DNA of 47,419 nucleotides. Origin: an uncultured Candidatus Saccharimonas sp. Lineage in GTDB: Bacteria; Patescibacteriota; Saccharimonadia; Saccharimonadales; AQU-01. This document shows, one piece after another, positions 34,019-42,918 of this stretch; position 1 is the first letter of the stretch, and each line of letters opens with the position of its first letter. Below the pieces are notes generated by a model, which did not search any database, was not told the DNA's origin, and saw only the letters and a program-made list of their open reading frames with translations. The stretch covers positions 1-47,419 of the forward strand of contig CALRGT010000006.1 in the NCBI GenBank assembly GCA_943358095.1, given 5' to 3'. The position numbers and the translations under genes are program-made.

Positions 34019-35044
34019 GTGATCGGCGCCAACGTATTGATTTTATTGTCGGTAGGATTACTAGTTTTAAATAGCTCCTCGCCAAGCTCTTCAGCACGCA
34101 GTAACATCGTAGACCCAAATTCTAACACGCAAACCGTTATAAATCCGTTAGATCAACTATCATCTGCTGATATTGCAGTACAGGTAGCTCGTTTGACTAA
34201 CTTATATGAAGTAACGTCGGTTACCAACAACGCCGATTCTCTTAACTCATTATTGGCGATTAGCTCTTCTGATTTAACTATAGTTACAAAACCACAGGTC
34301 GTATTGACTGCCACTAAATCATACAAAGATATTCAAACATATGTAACTCAAGCGGGAGATACTATTAGTGGGTTAGCAGTTAGGTTCGGTGTAACATCTG
34401 ACACTATTCGTTGGTCTAATGGATTGTCGTCAGGAGACGGATTGGTAGCTGGAAAGACATTGTCTATATCCCCGATAAATGGAATTGTTTATGAAGTTAA
34501 AGTGGGTGACACAGCAGATAAATTAGCATCTAAGTTTAGAGCAAATAAAGATCAGATTGTAGCATTTAATGACGCAGAAATTGGCGGTTTAGTAGCTGGT
34601 CGTAAGATTGTTATACCTGAGGGCGTACAGGTGCCAGTCTATCAAAGTACTTACGCCAGTGGTTTTGCTTGGGGTGGTTACAATGCAATTTATGGTTTCA
34701 ATGGTTATGATTATGGATGGTGTACTTGGTATGTCGCTAATCGAAGAACAGAAATAGGTCGTCCTGTGCCAAGTAATTTAGGCAATGCTTATAGTTGGTA
34801 TGTTTTGGCTCAGCGAGCTGGAATGCCAACTGGAGTAATTCCTGCCGTGGGGGCTGTTGCAGTTAATCAGGCCAATAACCACGTGTCTGTAGTTGAAGCT
34901 GTTAATGACGATGGTAGTTTCTGGGTTTCAGAGATGAACTCTAGCGGACAGGTTTCGATGACGGATCCAACAAGAACGGGTGGCTGGGGTAGACGAGATT
35001 ATAAGATCATCGCTAGTGTCGGCTCGCTAAAATTCATATATTAA
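34019..35044 (+). CDS. LysM-CHAP cell-wall hydrolase
   Basis: The protein has a membrane helix near its N-terminus, two LysM peptidoglycan-binding repeats (about residues 110-153, with VTQAGDTISGLAVRFGV, and 157-200, with EVKVGDTADKLASKF), a short Tyr/Gly-rich linker, and a C-terminal CHAP amidase/endopeptidase domain with Cys in GWCTWYVANR and His in NNHVSVVEAV. The GTG at 34019 gives 341 residues but has no proper ribosome binding site. The frame stays open upstream to 33863 and encodes a plausible basic juxta-membrane segment (WNKFNRKVTRLTSKKLRRRA). The real start is therefore probably upstream, most likely ATT at 33902, seven bases after GGGAG. No ATG is available in that frame. Confidence 0.9.
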   Translation: MIGANVLILLSVGLLVLNSSSPSSSARSNIVDPNSNTQTVINPLDQLSSADIAVQVARLTNLYEVTSVTNNADSLNSLLAISSSDLTIVTKPQVVLTATKSYKDIQTYVTQAGDTISGLAVRFGVTSDTIRWSNGLSSGDGLVAGKTLSISPINGIVYEVKVGDTADKLASKFRANKDQIVAFNDAEIGGLVAGRKIVIPEGVQVPVYQSTYASGFAWGGYNAIYGFNGYDYGWCTWYVANRRTEIGRPVPSNLGNAYSWYVLAQRAGMPTGVIPAVGAVAVNQANNHVSVVEAVNDDGSFWVSEMNSSGQVSMTDPTRTGGWGRRDYKIIASVGSLKFIY

Positions 35045-35102
35045 AGATTATTCTCGTCAACTTTCAGAATTAAATATTAATGTTCTGTGAGCTATTTACA
35101 AC

Positions 35103-35130
35103 ATCCGACTTCCGACTTTTGACTTTTACC
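35103..35130 (+). repeat. Tandem CCGACTT-like repeat in the obg promoter
   Basis: Three tandem imperfect units, ATCCGACTT, CCGACTTT and TGACTTTT, occupy the spacer region just before the TATAAT of obg. The style resembles the short-period patch at 30403-30498. Confidence 0.5.
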
Positions 35131-35138
35131 CCTATAAT
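35110..35138 (+). promoter_or_regulatory. Promoter of obg (TTCCGA - 17 - TATAAT)
   Basis: TATAAT at 35133-35138 is 6 bases before the ATG at 35145, so the first transcribed base would essentially be the start codon. TTCCGA 17 bases upstream is a possible -35 element. Confidence 0.5.
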
Positions 35139-35144
35139 AAGAGT

Positions 35145-36410
35145 ATGTTTGTAGATAAAGTTGATGTTTCGGTAACAGCTGGCGATGGCGGAAATGGCTA
35201 TCTCGGCTTCAGGCAGGAAAAATTTGTTGATAGAGGCGGTCCTGATGGAGGCGATGGCGGAAACGGTGGTGATGTAGTTTTCGTCGCAAGTCGTAACCAA
35301 AACACACTCGCTACTTTTAGATTTCAGAAACAGCTTTTAGCCGAACCGGGCAAGGGTGGCTTTAAACAGAAAATGCACGGCCGTAGTGGTCAAGATCTTA
35401 TTGTTATGATTCCTGTTGGCACGATGGTTTTTAACGAAGCGGGTGAACTTGTAGCTGACTTAGCACAGGACGAGCAACGAGCAGTTATAGCCAAGGGCGG
35501 TAAGGGTGGCTTTGGTAACGCTCACTTCGTGTCTTCTGTAAGACAAGCGCCAAAAATAGCTGAAAAAGGCGAAAAAGGTGAAACTTTTAACCTTACTTTA
35601 GAAATGAAGATGATTGCAGATGTTGGTGTAGTTGGCCTCCCTAATGCTGGCAAGTCAACATTACTTGGTCACGTAAGTAACGCGCGTCCAGAAATCGCCG
35701 ACTATCCATTTACGACTATTAGACCGAATCTTGGTGTTGTCGATATCGATGAATCCACAAGTTTATTATTTGCAGATATTCCAGGCTTAATTGAAGGCGC
35801 TAGTTTAGGCAAAGGCTTGGGTGATGAGTTCCTTCGTCATATCGAAAGAACCCGCGTACTTATACATATGATAGATGCCTACGGCGACATTGAGTCAGCA
35901 TATAACACTATTCAAAAAGAACTTAAAGATTACAAAGTAGACTTAACTACGCGACCTCAAATTGTTGCATTAAACAAAATTGACGGCTTAACTGATGAGG
36001 ATGTTACTGCTAAATTAACTATTTTACAGGCACTAGTTCCAGCTGAGACTCCATTATTGGCTATATCTGCCAGCAGCGGTAAAGGGATTAAAGAGCTGCT
36101 ATATGAAGTAAAGAGTATCTGTGCCAGAAGAGCCGAAGAAGTAGCTACCGAAAAGGCAGAAGAAGTTCCAATTTTGCGACTACCAGAAACAGAAGACAGC
36201 TGGAAGGTTACCCGCGAAGACGATCGTTATGTCGTAACCGGGCGCAAGATAGAGCGATTTGCTCAACGTACTGATTTCGAAAGTGCTGCTGGCGAACAGC
36301 GTCTCCGTGACATTATGCGTAAAATGGGCATCATGCACGAATTATCACGCCAAGGCATCGAACCAGGTCAGAAAATTGTTATCGGTAACTCCGGCAAACT
36401 CGAGTATTAG
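35145..36410 (+). CDS. obgE: GTPase Obg/CgtA
   Basis: This essential ribosome-associated GTPase acts in large-subunit assembly and stress control. The 421-residue protein has the glycine-rich Obg fold (residues 1-158; GDGGNGYLGFRQEKF, GGDGGNGGDVV), the G domain with P-loop GLPNAGKST, the switch I FTTI region, DIPGLIEGA and NKID, and then a C-terminal OCT domain (about 340-410). The length is normal. The predicted mRNA is leaderless. Confidence 0.97.
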   Translation: MFVDKVDVSVTAGDGGNGYLGFRQEKFVDRGGPDGGDGGNGGDVVFVASRNQNTLATFRFQKQLLAEPGKGGFKQKMHGRSGQDLIVMIPVGTMVFNEAGELVADLAQDEQRAVIAKGGKGGFGNAHFVSSVRQAPKIAEKGEKGETFNLTLEMKMIADVGVVGLPNAGKSTLLGHVSNARPEIADYPFTTIRPNLGVVDIDESTSLLFADIPGLIEGASLGKGLGDEFLRHIERTRVLIHMIDAYGDIESAYNTIQKELKDYKVDLTTRPQIVALNKIDGLTDEDVTAKLTILQALVPAETPLLAISASSGKGIKELLYEVKSICARRAEEVATEKAEEVPILRLPETEDSWKVTREDDRYVVTGRKIERFAQRTDFESAAGEQRLRDIMRKMGIMHELSRQGIEPGQKIVIGNSGKLEY

Positions 36411-36426
36411 GCAGTGCTGGCGATAA

Positions 36427-36440
36427 TATAATGTTAAACT
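36427..36440 (+). promoter_or_regulatory. -10 region of sbcB (TATAAT and TAAACT)
   Basis: TATAAT (36427-36432) and TAAACT (36435-36440) lie 14 and 6 bases before the ATG at 36447. Either predicts a leaderless or nearly leaderless transcript; TAAACT also precedes uvrA and the helicase gene at a similar distance. Confidence 0.45.
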
Positions 36441-36446
36441 GGCTAT

Positions 36447-37883
36447 ATGGCTGAGACATTATATTTCTACGATCTTGAGACTAGTGGGTTTAATCCGCGC
36501 GAACAACGGATTATGCAATTTGCAGGGCAGCGCACCGACCTTGACCTTAAACCTATAGGCGAGCCTCACAATATACTTATCGCGCTAAGCGAAGATATTC
36601 TGCCAGATCCTGATGCTATATTAATTACCGGTATTACTCCCCAACAGACAATTGCCGAAGGAATATCTGAAGCAGAATTCTTGAAAATTTTTAATAGTGA
36701 AGTAGCACTGCCTGGTACGATATTTACTGGCTATAATACGATTAGATTTGATGATGAGTTTATGCGCTATAGTCATTACCGTAACTTGTACGATCCTTAC
36801 GAGTGGCAGTGGCGTGACGACAGAAGTAAATGGGATCTGCTCGACCTAGTTCGTATCACTAGAGCTCTAAGGCCTGAAGGTATTAAGTGGCCGTTTGATG
36901 ATGATGGTAAGCCGTCTAACCGTCTTGGCATGCTAACAAGTATCAATGAACTCGAGCACGAAAACGCACACGATGCACTGAGTGATGTAAGGGCATCCAT
37001 CGATTTAGCAAGATTGATACACGCCAAGCAACCTAAACTTTTTAATTACTCATTGGCTAATCGTAGTAAACAAAAAGTAGCCGAGTTAGTACTGGCGGGC
37101 AAACCTTTTGTCTATACATCTGGTAAGTTTGATACTGAATACGAAAAAACGGCTGTAGTAAGCGTTGTCGCAAAAGGCGATGATAGACAAGGTGTAGTAG
37201 TCTTTGATTTACGTTTTGACCCCAACGACTATAAGGATATGTCAGTCGAAGAATTAGCCGAGGCGATGCGTTGGCATAAACCGGGCGAAAAGGTTGCTTC
37301 GATACCAGTTAAGACGATTAAGTTCAATCGTTGTCCAGCCGTTGCGCCAATAAGTGTACTCAATGCAGAGGTAACTGGCAGGCTTAAAATAGACATGAGC
37401 AAAGTTGCAGCCCATCAAGAAGCGCTAGCCAAGTTGCCGGATTTTGCGAACAACATACTTAAGGCAGTGGCGTTATTAGATAAACAGCAACAGACAAGTC
37501 AATCAACCGAAGAGAGAACAGTTGATGCACAGATGTATGATGGATTTATGGGAGATAGCGATAAGCGGTTGATGGCTAAACTAAGGACTGTTAATCCGAG
37601 TGAGTTTAATGATTATCTTGATGATATACAGGACAAACGACTAAAAAATCTTTTGCCATTATATAAAGCTCGCAATTATCTTAAAAGTTTGACTAGTGAC
37701 GAGCGCCAAGTATGGGATGAGTTTAAGAACGCAAGATTATTTTCTAGTGACAATGATAGTCGTATGGCCAAATTCATGAAACGTATAGAAGAGCTTAGAT
37801 CCTTGCCGGCCACAAATGACCAACAACAGTATCTTTTGACTGAGTTGGAGCTTTACGGTCAAAGTTTGCTTCCTAGCTCCTAG
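36447..37883 (+). CDS. sbcB: Exodeoxyribonuclease I (SbcB-like)
   Basis: This 3'-5' single-stranded DNA exonuclease acts in mismatch repair and recombination. The 478 residues match the family. DEDDh motifs are visible as YFYDLETSGFNP (D, E), FTGYNTIRFDDEFM (D) and the HENAHDALSDVRAS histidine/aspartate motif. The family's extended linker and C-terminal domain follow (DDIQDKRLKNLLPLYKARNY). Exonuclease I with C-terminal domains is typical of proteobacteria, so its presence in a reduced genome is noteworthy but not unprecedented. It lies 36 bases after obg with its own -10 box. Confidence 0.93.
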   Translation: MAETLYFYDLETSGFNPREQRIMQFAGQRTDLDLKPIGEPHNILIALSEDILPDPDAILITGITPQQTIAEGISEAEFLKIFNSEVALPGTIFTGYNTIRFDDEFMRYSHYRNLYDPYEWQWRDDRSKWDLLDLVRITRALRPEGIKWPFDDDGKPSNRLGMLTSINELEHENAHDALSDVRASIDLARLIHAKQPKLFNYSLANRSKQKVAELVLAGKPFVYTSGKFDTEYEKTAVVSVVAKGDDRQGVVVFDLRFDPNDYKDMSVEELAEAMRWHKPGEKVASIPVKTIKFNRCPAVAPISVLNAEVTGRLKIDMSKVAAHQEALAKLPDFANNILKAVALLDKQQQTSQSTEERTVDAQMYDGFMGDSDKRLMAKLRTVNPSEFNDYLDDIQDKRLKNLLPLYKARNYLKSLTSDERQVWDEFKNARLFSSDNDSRMAKFMKRIEELRSLPATNDQQQYLLTELELYGQSLLPSS

Positions 37884-38039
37884 ATTTTTAACGACTAAAG
37901 TTCCAGAGTAGTACATTATTTGCATGCGCATCAACAAATTTTATAATCACAAAAATACAACGCATAATATATTAAAGGATGTGGTAACCTAAATAAATTA
38001 CAATGTCTGTAAAACATATAGTGTGAACAAAAACAATTT

Positions 38040-38693
38040 ATGAGTAGACCAGAATATAACCAAAGGGCAGATTTGCCGGCTAACAGAGAGCTGCGAAGAG
38101 CTTTGTCTGCGCACCGGCCAAAGTCATTTGGCATTAGAAGATTATTGGAGGACCAGGACAATATCGGCCTGACGGCTGTTTGGGATGGCCTGCAATCTGC
38201 TAAAGATATACCGGACACTCTTGAGCCAAGATTAGAAAAAGGCGTAACATTACTGCCAAAAAGAGTTTTGGGCGCACAACTAACAAGGGGTCTAGTTATA
38301 GGTCATCGGCTTGGACAGGCTCATACCGAATTTGAGCGCGACCAGAAGCTAAATACAATTAGAGAGCCGCTAGTTGTTGAATTAGGTAGAACTGCTATAT
38401 TACGCCGTAAAACTGTCTACGTGCCAGTTATCAGTGAGGAGTTAGAGATTGAACGCGAACGGCTGTTTCATATTCTAGAAAAAGCCGGATTTAAGGGTGC
38501 ACACAAAAGTTTGAGCAAGCCACTGCATATAACTTTGGGTGAGGCTAGCAAACCAATATCTTTAACAGAAGAACGCCACGTTAGACATTCTATCGACGAT
38601 ACTCTAGGCGACAATCAGTTTGTTCAGTTGCAGGAATGGGAGACTTATCCTTCTGTTGACCAGTTAGACGGCATTAATCCTGACGATTTTTAG
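38040..38693 (+). CDS. Uncharacterised protein with a 2H-phosphoesterase-like motif
   Basis: The 217-residue soluble protein is not recognised as a whole. The segment SLSKPLHITLGEAS near residues 160-175 contains the HxT(L) element of 2H phosphoesterases (LigT/cyclic phosphodiesterase fold), but the first HxT element is not found, so it may be a one-histidine remnant or a coincidence. Most of the chain is charged, with a basic N-terminus (MSRPEYNQRADLPANRELRRAL). The 156-base gap before it contains two TATAAT/TACAAT-like sequences but no gene. It precedes uvrA by 60 bases. Confidence 0.65.
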   Translation: MSRPEYNQRADLPANRELRRALSAHRPKSFGIRRLLEDQDNIGLTAVWDGLQSAKDIPDTLEPRLEKGVTLLPKRVLGAQLTRGLVIGHRLGQAHTEFERDQKLNTIREPLVVELGRTAILRRKTVYVPVISEELEIERERLFHILEKAGFKGAHKSLSKPLHITLGEASKPISLTEERHVRHSIDDTLGDNQFVQLQEWETYPSVDQLDGINPDDF

Positions 38694-38737
38694 TATTCTT
38701 TTCGCCCTAGGTACTAGAAAAATTGTTCATTTTCTGC

Positions 38738-38743
38738 TAAACT
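38738..38743 (+). promoter_or_regulatory. -10 box (TAAACT) of uvrA
   Basis: TAAACT sits 10 bases before the uvrA ATG, giving a leader of about 4 bases and no ribosome binding site. Confidence 0.4.
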
Positions 38744-38753
38744 AGTTCGACTT

Positions 38754-41567
38754 ATGAGCGATTTTATTACAGTTAAAGGAGCCCGAGAACACAACCTCAA
38801 GAATATTGATGTCTCTATTCCGCGGGGTAAGTTAGTCGTAATTACTGGATTATCTGGTTCTGGCAAATCGTCGCTAGCATTTGACACTATTTATGCTGAA
38901 GGTCAGCGTCGCTATGTAGAATCACTTAGTTCTTATGCGCGTCAATTTCTGGGACTTATGGAAAAGCCTGATGTTGATCAAATCGACGGCTTAAGTCCTG
39001 CTATCAGCATCGACCAAAAATCTACAAGCCGAAACCCTAGATCAACAGTAGCTACAGTTACAGAAATTTACGATTACCTAAGGTTGCTATTTGCACGTGT
39101 TGGCATACCTCATTGTCCTACTTGTGGTAAGCCCGTCGAAAGACAAACTTCTACGGCAATAGTTGATCAAATTGCTGGACTAAATGTTGACGCCAGATTA
39201 ATGATATTGGCGCCAGTAGTAGCCGACAAAAAAGGTGCCTTTGAGCATGTTCCAGAGCAATACATGCGCGCAGGATTTGCTCGTGCTAGAGTTGATGGCG
39301 TTGTATATTCGCTTGATGAATTCCCAGAACTTGATAAAAGTTATAAGCACACTATTGAGATAGTTATTGATCGATTAGTTAATAATGCAGATAGCAAAAA
39401 TCGTTTAGTTCAGAGCGTAGAGCAAGCTTTAGAAATAGCTGACGGTAAAGTTAAAGTTATGGATGCCGATACTAACGACGAGCATATCTATAGTTTGATG
39501 TACGCCTGCATAGACCATCCTGCGATTGCAATACCTGAATTAGAGCCGCGAACATTTAGTTTTAATAGTCCACACGGTGCCTGTGCTGTTTGTACCGGTC
39601 TTGGATCACGGATGGAAGTTGACCCAGAGCTAGTCATGCCAAACGGTCGACTTACAATTGCCGAAGGCGCTATTCGTCCATTTAATCGCATAAATACTGA
39701 TGCTTGGTATACCAAAAAACTACAAGCGCTAGCCGACAGTTATGGCTTCAGTTTGCATGTTCCAACTAGCGAGATTTCTGCAGCTAATATCGAGAAGATT
39801 ATGTATGGTACGGGTGATCAAAAATATAAAATTGCGCTAGCACCGGGCCGTAATTTTGAGACTACTTATGAAGGCGTCGTGCCAAACTTAGAGCGACGCC
39901 ATAAAGACACAGAGAGCGACTTTATGCGTCGTGATATTGAGCGATTTATGCAGGAACGTCCGTGTCATGCTTGTGACGGATTAAGACTTAAGCCAGAAAT
40001 TTTGGCAGTAACTGTGGCTTCCATGTCTATCATGGATATTTGTAATTTGTCTATTGATGATGCTGTTAAGTTCTTTAAAGATATTAAATTAAATGCAAAA
40101 GACACGCAGATATCAGTTCAGATTCTAAAAGAAATTTTGGCGCGTCTAACGTTTTTGCAAGACGTTGGGCTAAATTATCTTAACTTGCTGCGCAGTGCAG
40201 TTACACTATCGGGTGGCGAAGCTCAGCGTATTCGGCTAGCTACTCAGATTGGGTCTGGCTTGATGGGTGTGCTTTATGTACTTGATGAGCCGTCCATTGG
40301 ACTGCATCAACGAGATAACTCACGCTTGATAAATACATTGAAGCACCTGCGTGATATTGGTAACAGTGTAATTGTAGTCGAGCACGACGAGGATACTATT
40401 CGCACTGCAGATTATCTGCTAGATATTGGTCCAGGTGCAGGTATTCATGGTGGGCATGTTGTTGCAAGCGGCTCGCCCGAAGAAGTTGCAAATAATCCCA
40501 AAAGTATCACTGGTCAATATTTGAGAGGCGTAAAAAAAATAGCAGTTCCAAAACGCCGTCGAAAAGGTAATGGCAAGAGCCTTGCTATTAAAGGTGCGCG
40601 CGAAAATAATCTAAAAAATATAGATGTTACTATTCCACTCGGTCAGTTAGTTGTAGTTAGTGGTGTGTCTGGTTCTGGAAAATCTAGTCTGATTAATGAT
40701 ATTTTAGCAAAAGAATTATCGGCTCGATTGATGCGTACTAGCAGTGTGCCAGGGCGACACGATAACATTGAAGGCATAGAGCATCTTGATAAAGTTATTA
40801 TAATCGACCAGTCACCTATCGGTAGAACACCTCGCTCAAACCCAGCAACCTACACAGGATTATTTACTCCTATTCGTGAACTTTTTGCATCGACTCCAGA
40901 AGCTAAATTACGAGGCTATAGTGCTGGTCGTTTTAGTTTTAATGTTCGCGGTGGTCGCTGCGAGAATTGTTCTGGTGATGGAATTATCAAAATTGAAATG
41001 CACTTCTTGCCAGATGTTTATGTGCCGTGTGAGGTTTGTAAAGGCAAGAGATACAACCGCGAAGCTTTGGAAATACACTTCAAAGGCAAATCGATAAGCG
41101 ATATTCTTGAAATGAACTGTGAAGAAGCTTTAGAATTTTTTGCAAATATTCCTTCAATTGCGCGGAAACTTCAAACTATGGTAGAAGTTGGCCTGGGCTA
41201 TATTGCTCTAGGGCAGCCGGCTACAACACTTTCTGGCGGTGAAGCTCAAAGAATCAAATTAGCTACCGAACTTTCACGAAGACCTACAGGTAGAACTCTT
41301 TATATCCTAGACGAGCCAACCACTGGATTGCACATGGCAGACGTAGATAAGTTGCTAGGTGTGTTGCACGCGTTAGTAGATACTGGCAATAGCATGATTG
41401 TTATAGAGCACAACCTAGATGTCATAAAGTCAGCAGATCATATTATTGACATGGGGCCTGAGGGTGGAGCTGGTGGAGGTATAATAATCGCCCAAGGTAC
41501 GCCAGAACACATAGCTAAAGTTAAAGCCTCATACACCGGACATTATCTGAAAGAACACTTAGCTTAG
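38754..41567 (+). CDS. uvrA: Excinuclease ABC subunit A
   Basis: UvrA is the damage-recognition ATPase of nucleotide-excision repair. The 937 residues match bacterial UvrA. Walker [15 protein letters not shown] occurs in the first half and [14 protein letters not shown] in the second, and signature motifs [14 protein letters not shown] and [14 protein letters not shown] occur in the two ABC modules. Three CxxC zinc modules are visible (CPTCGK; the CDGLR/CHAC region; CENCSGDG with CEVCKG). The stop codon overlaps that of the converging dedA gene by 4 bases. UvrC lies at the end of the window; UvrB is not here. Confidence 0.98.
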   Translation: MSDFITVKGAREHNLKNIDVSIPRGKLVVITGLSGSGKSSLAFDTIYAEGQRRYVESLSSYARQFLGLMEKPDVDQIDGLSPAISIDQKSTSRNPRSTVATVTEIYDYLRLLFARVGIPHCPTCGKPVERQTSTAIVDQIAGLNVDARLMILAPVVADKKGAFEHVPEQYMRAGFARARVDGVVYSLDEFPELDKSYKHTIEIVIDRLVNNADSKNRLVQSVEQALEIADGKVKVMDADTNDEHIYSLMYACIDHPAIAIPELEPRTFSFNSPHGACAVCTGLGSRMEVDPELVMPNGRLTIAEGAIRPFNRINTDAWYTKKLQALADSYGFSLHVPTSEISAANIEKIMYGTGDQKYKIALAPGRNFETTYEGVVPNLERRHKDTESDFMRRDIERFMQERPCHACDGLRLKPEILAVTVASMSIMDICNLSIDDAVKFFKDIKLNAKDTQISVQILKEILARLTFLQDVGLNYLNLLRSAVTLSGGEAQRIRLATQIGSGLMGVLYVLDEPSIGLHQRDNSRLINTLKHLRDIGNSVIVVEHDEDTIRTADYLLDIGPGAGIHGGHVVASGSPEEVANNPKSITGQYLRGVKKIAVPKRRRKGNGKSLAIKGARENNLKNIDVTIPLGQLVVVSGVSGSGKSSLINDILAKELSARLMRTSSVPGRHDNIEGIEHLDKVIIIDQSPIGRTPRSNPATYTGLFTPIRELFASTPEAKLRGYSAGRFSFNVRGGRCENCSGDGIIKIEMHFLPDVYVPCEVCKGKRYNREALEIHFKGKSISDILEMNCEEALEFFANIPSIARKLQTMVEVGLGYIALGQPATTLSGGEAQRIKLATELSRRPTGRTLYILDEPTTGLHMADVDKLLGVLHALVDTGNSMIVIEHNLDVIKSADHIIDMGPEGGAGGGIIIAQGTPEHIAKVKASYTGHYLKEHLA

Positions 41568-42178
41568 TCTTGTTTTTTGCTGCGTAGTTTACGATTTATG
41601 AGTTCTTTGCCGACATGATAAAGAGTCGGCCCTATTGTAACTGCCGACGCGAAAAGAACTACAGGCATAATGTATTTATCAATATGAGGGATTCTGCTGC
41701 CTAGCCAAAAACCAAGTAGAATCATTGTAACGCACCACAAGAGCGCACCAATTATATTGTAGGTCAAAAATTTTATACGAGGCATCTTGCCAACACCAGC
41801 AACTACTGATGAAAAAGTTCTAACTATTGGTATAAAACGAGCAAGAACTATAGTTTTGCCGCCATGCTTTTCGTAAAAATCAGAAGCTCTTGTGATGTAT
41901 TCTTCGCGAAATAAAATGCCGTCTTTTTTGCGAAAAATTTTGCTACCAGTTCGTGATCCTATCTCGTAACCAACTTCGTTGCCGATAATTGCCGACATTG
42001 TAACTACAAATAAAAGCGCTGGAAGAGGTAGTTCGCCTTGGGCGGCAAAGAACCCCGCAGCGAATAGTAGAGTGTCACCCGGCAAGAAGAAACCAAGCAA
42101 TAATCCAGTTTCAGCAAATATTATTAAACCTATTAGTAATATGCCGCCGCTTTCAATTATGTGTTGTACTTCAAACAT
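41564..42178 (-). CDS. DedA-family membrane protein
   Basis: The 204-residue protein has the DedA/SNARE-associated (VTT) domain. The motifs [25 protein letters not shown] near the N-terminus and [13 protein letters not shown] and [21 protein letters not shown] further on are visible (partial re-entrant helix and central arginine), with helices at the C-terminus. DedA proteins are thought to move phospholipids or undecaprenyl phosphate across the membrane. It converges on uvrA with a 4-base overlap of stop codons and lies divergent to bL25. Confidence 0.9.
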   Translation of the reverse strand: MFEVQHIIESGGILLIGLIIFAETGLLLGFFLPGDTLLFAAGFFAAQGELPLPALLFVVTMSAIIGNEVGYEIGSRTGSKIFRKKDGILFREEYITRASDFYEKHGGKTIVLARFIPIVRTFSSVVAGVGKMPRIKFLTYNIIGALLWCVTMILLGFWLGSRIPHIDKYIMPVVLFASAVTIGPTLYHVGKELINRKLRSKKQD

Positions 42179-42226
42179 TTATACTAATTCTATCACATAC
42201 CCCTTATCAGAGCAGACATTTTAGTG

Positions 42227-42232
42227 TATACT
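42227..42232 (+). promoter_or_regulatory. -10 box (TATACT) of rplY
   Basis: TATACT lies 26 bases before the GTG start, leaving a leader of about 19 bases that holds an AAGGAG Shine-Dalgarno at optimal spacing. It is one of the few clearly SD-led first genes here. Confidence 0.5.
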
Positions 42233-42257
42233 GTTACGAAAGTGTTAAGGAGTTAAT

Positions 42258-42911
42258 GTGAGCGGACAAGATATTTCGTTATTAGTTGCAGAGCGAACCG
42301 TAGAAGGCAAAGCCGTAAAAGGCCTAAGAAAGACAGGAATTATTCCTGCAGTTATTCATGACCACGGTCAAGAATCTAAAATTATTCAGGCCCCTTATTC
42401 TGATATTTGGAAGGCCTACCAGCAAGCTGGCAAGCACCACCCAGTAACATTGAGCTTGGGTTCTAAAAAAATCATGACAATTATTAAAGATATCGATATT
42501 GACCCAAAAAAGCATGAACTACGACACGTCGTTTTCAACGCAATCAAAATGGACGAAAAAGTTGAGACTGAAGTTCCTGTGCATTTAGTTGGAGAAATTC
42601 CAGCCGAAAGAGCCAGCCTATTAGTTATTCGTCAGCTTGACCACGTTGTTATTGAGGCGTTACCTAAAGATTTGATCGACTCACTTGAAGTAGATGCTAG
42701 TAAACTAGTAGAAATCGGCGACAAGATCTTTGTAAGCGACATAGTTGTCCCAGCCGGCGTAACTATTTTGACCGAAGTTGAACACCCTATTGCTACTGTA
42801 GAAGAAAGCAAGGCTCAGATGTCAGAAGAAGCAGCCGAAGAAGCTAGCGAAGAATCTGCTGAAGTTCCTTCTGACCATGGTTCTGCTGAACCAGCAACTC
42901 CAACAGAATAA
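42258..42911 (+). CDS. rplY: Ribosomal protein bL25, CTC/TL5 form
   Basis: This large-subunit protein binds 5S rRNA. The 217-residue protein begins with the short L25 domain (about 1-95) and carries the additional C-terminal TL5/CTC beta domain (about 96-180), followed by an acidic, Glu/Ala/Ser-rich tail of about 30 residues. The GTG start is set by the AAGGAG site five bases upstream; the ATG overlapping it reads into an immediate stop. It ends 7 bases before the stop of the converging ABC exporter. Confidence 0.93.
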   Translation: MSGQDISLLVAERTVEGKAVKGLRKTGIIPAVIHDHGQESKIIQAPYSDIWKAYQQAGKHHPVTLSLGSKKIMTIIKDIDIDPKKHELRHVVFNAIKMDEKVETEVPVHLVGEIPAERASLLVIRQLDHVVIEALPKDLIDSLEVDASKLVEIGDKIFVSDIVVPAGVTILTEVEHPIATVEESKAQMSEEAAEEASEESAEVPSDHGSAEPATPTE

Positions 42912-42918
42912 GCAACTC

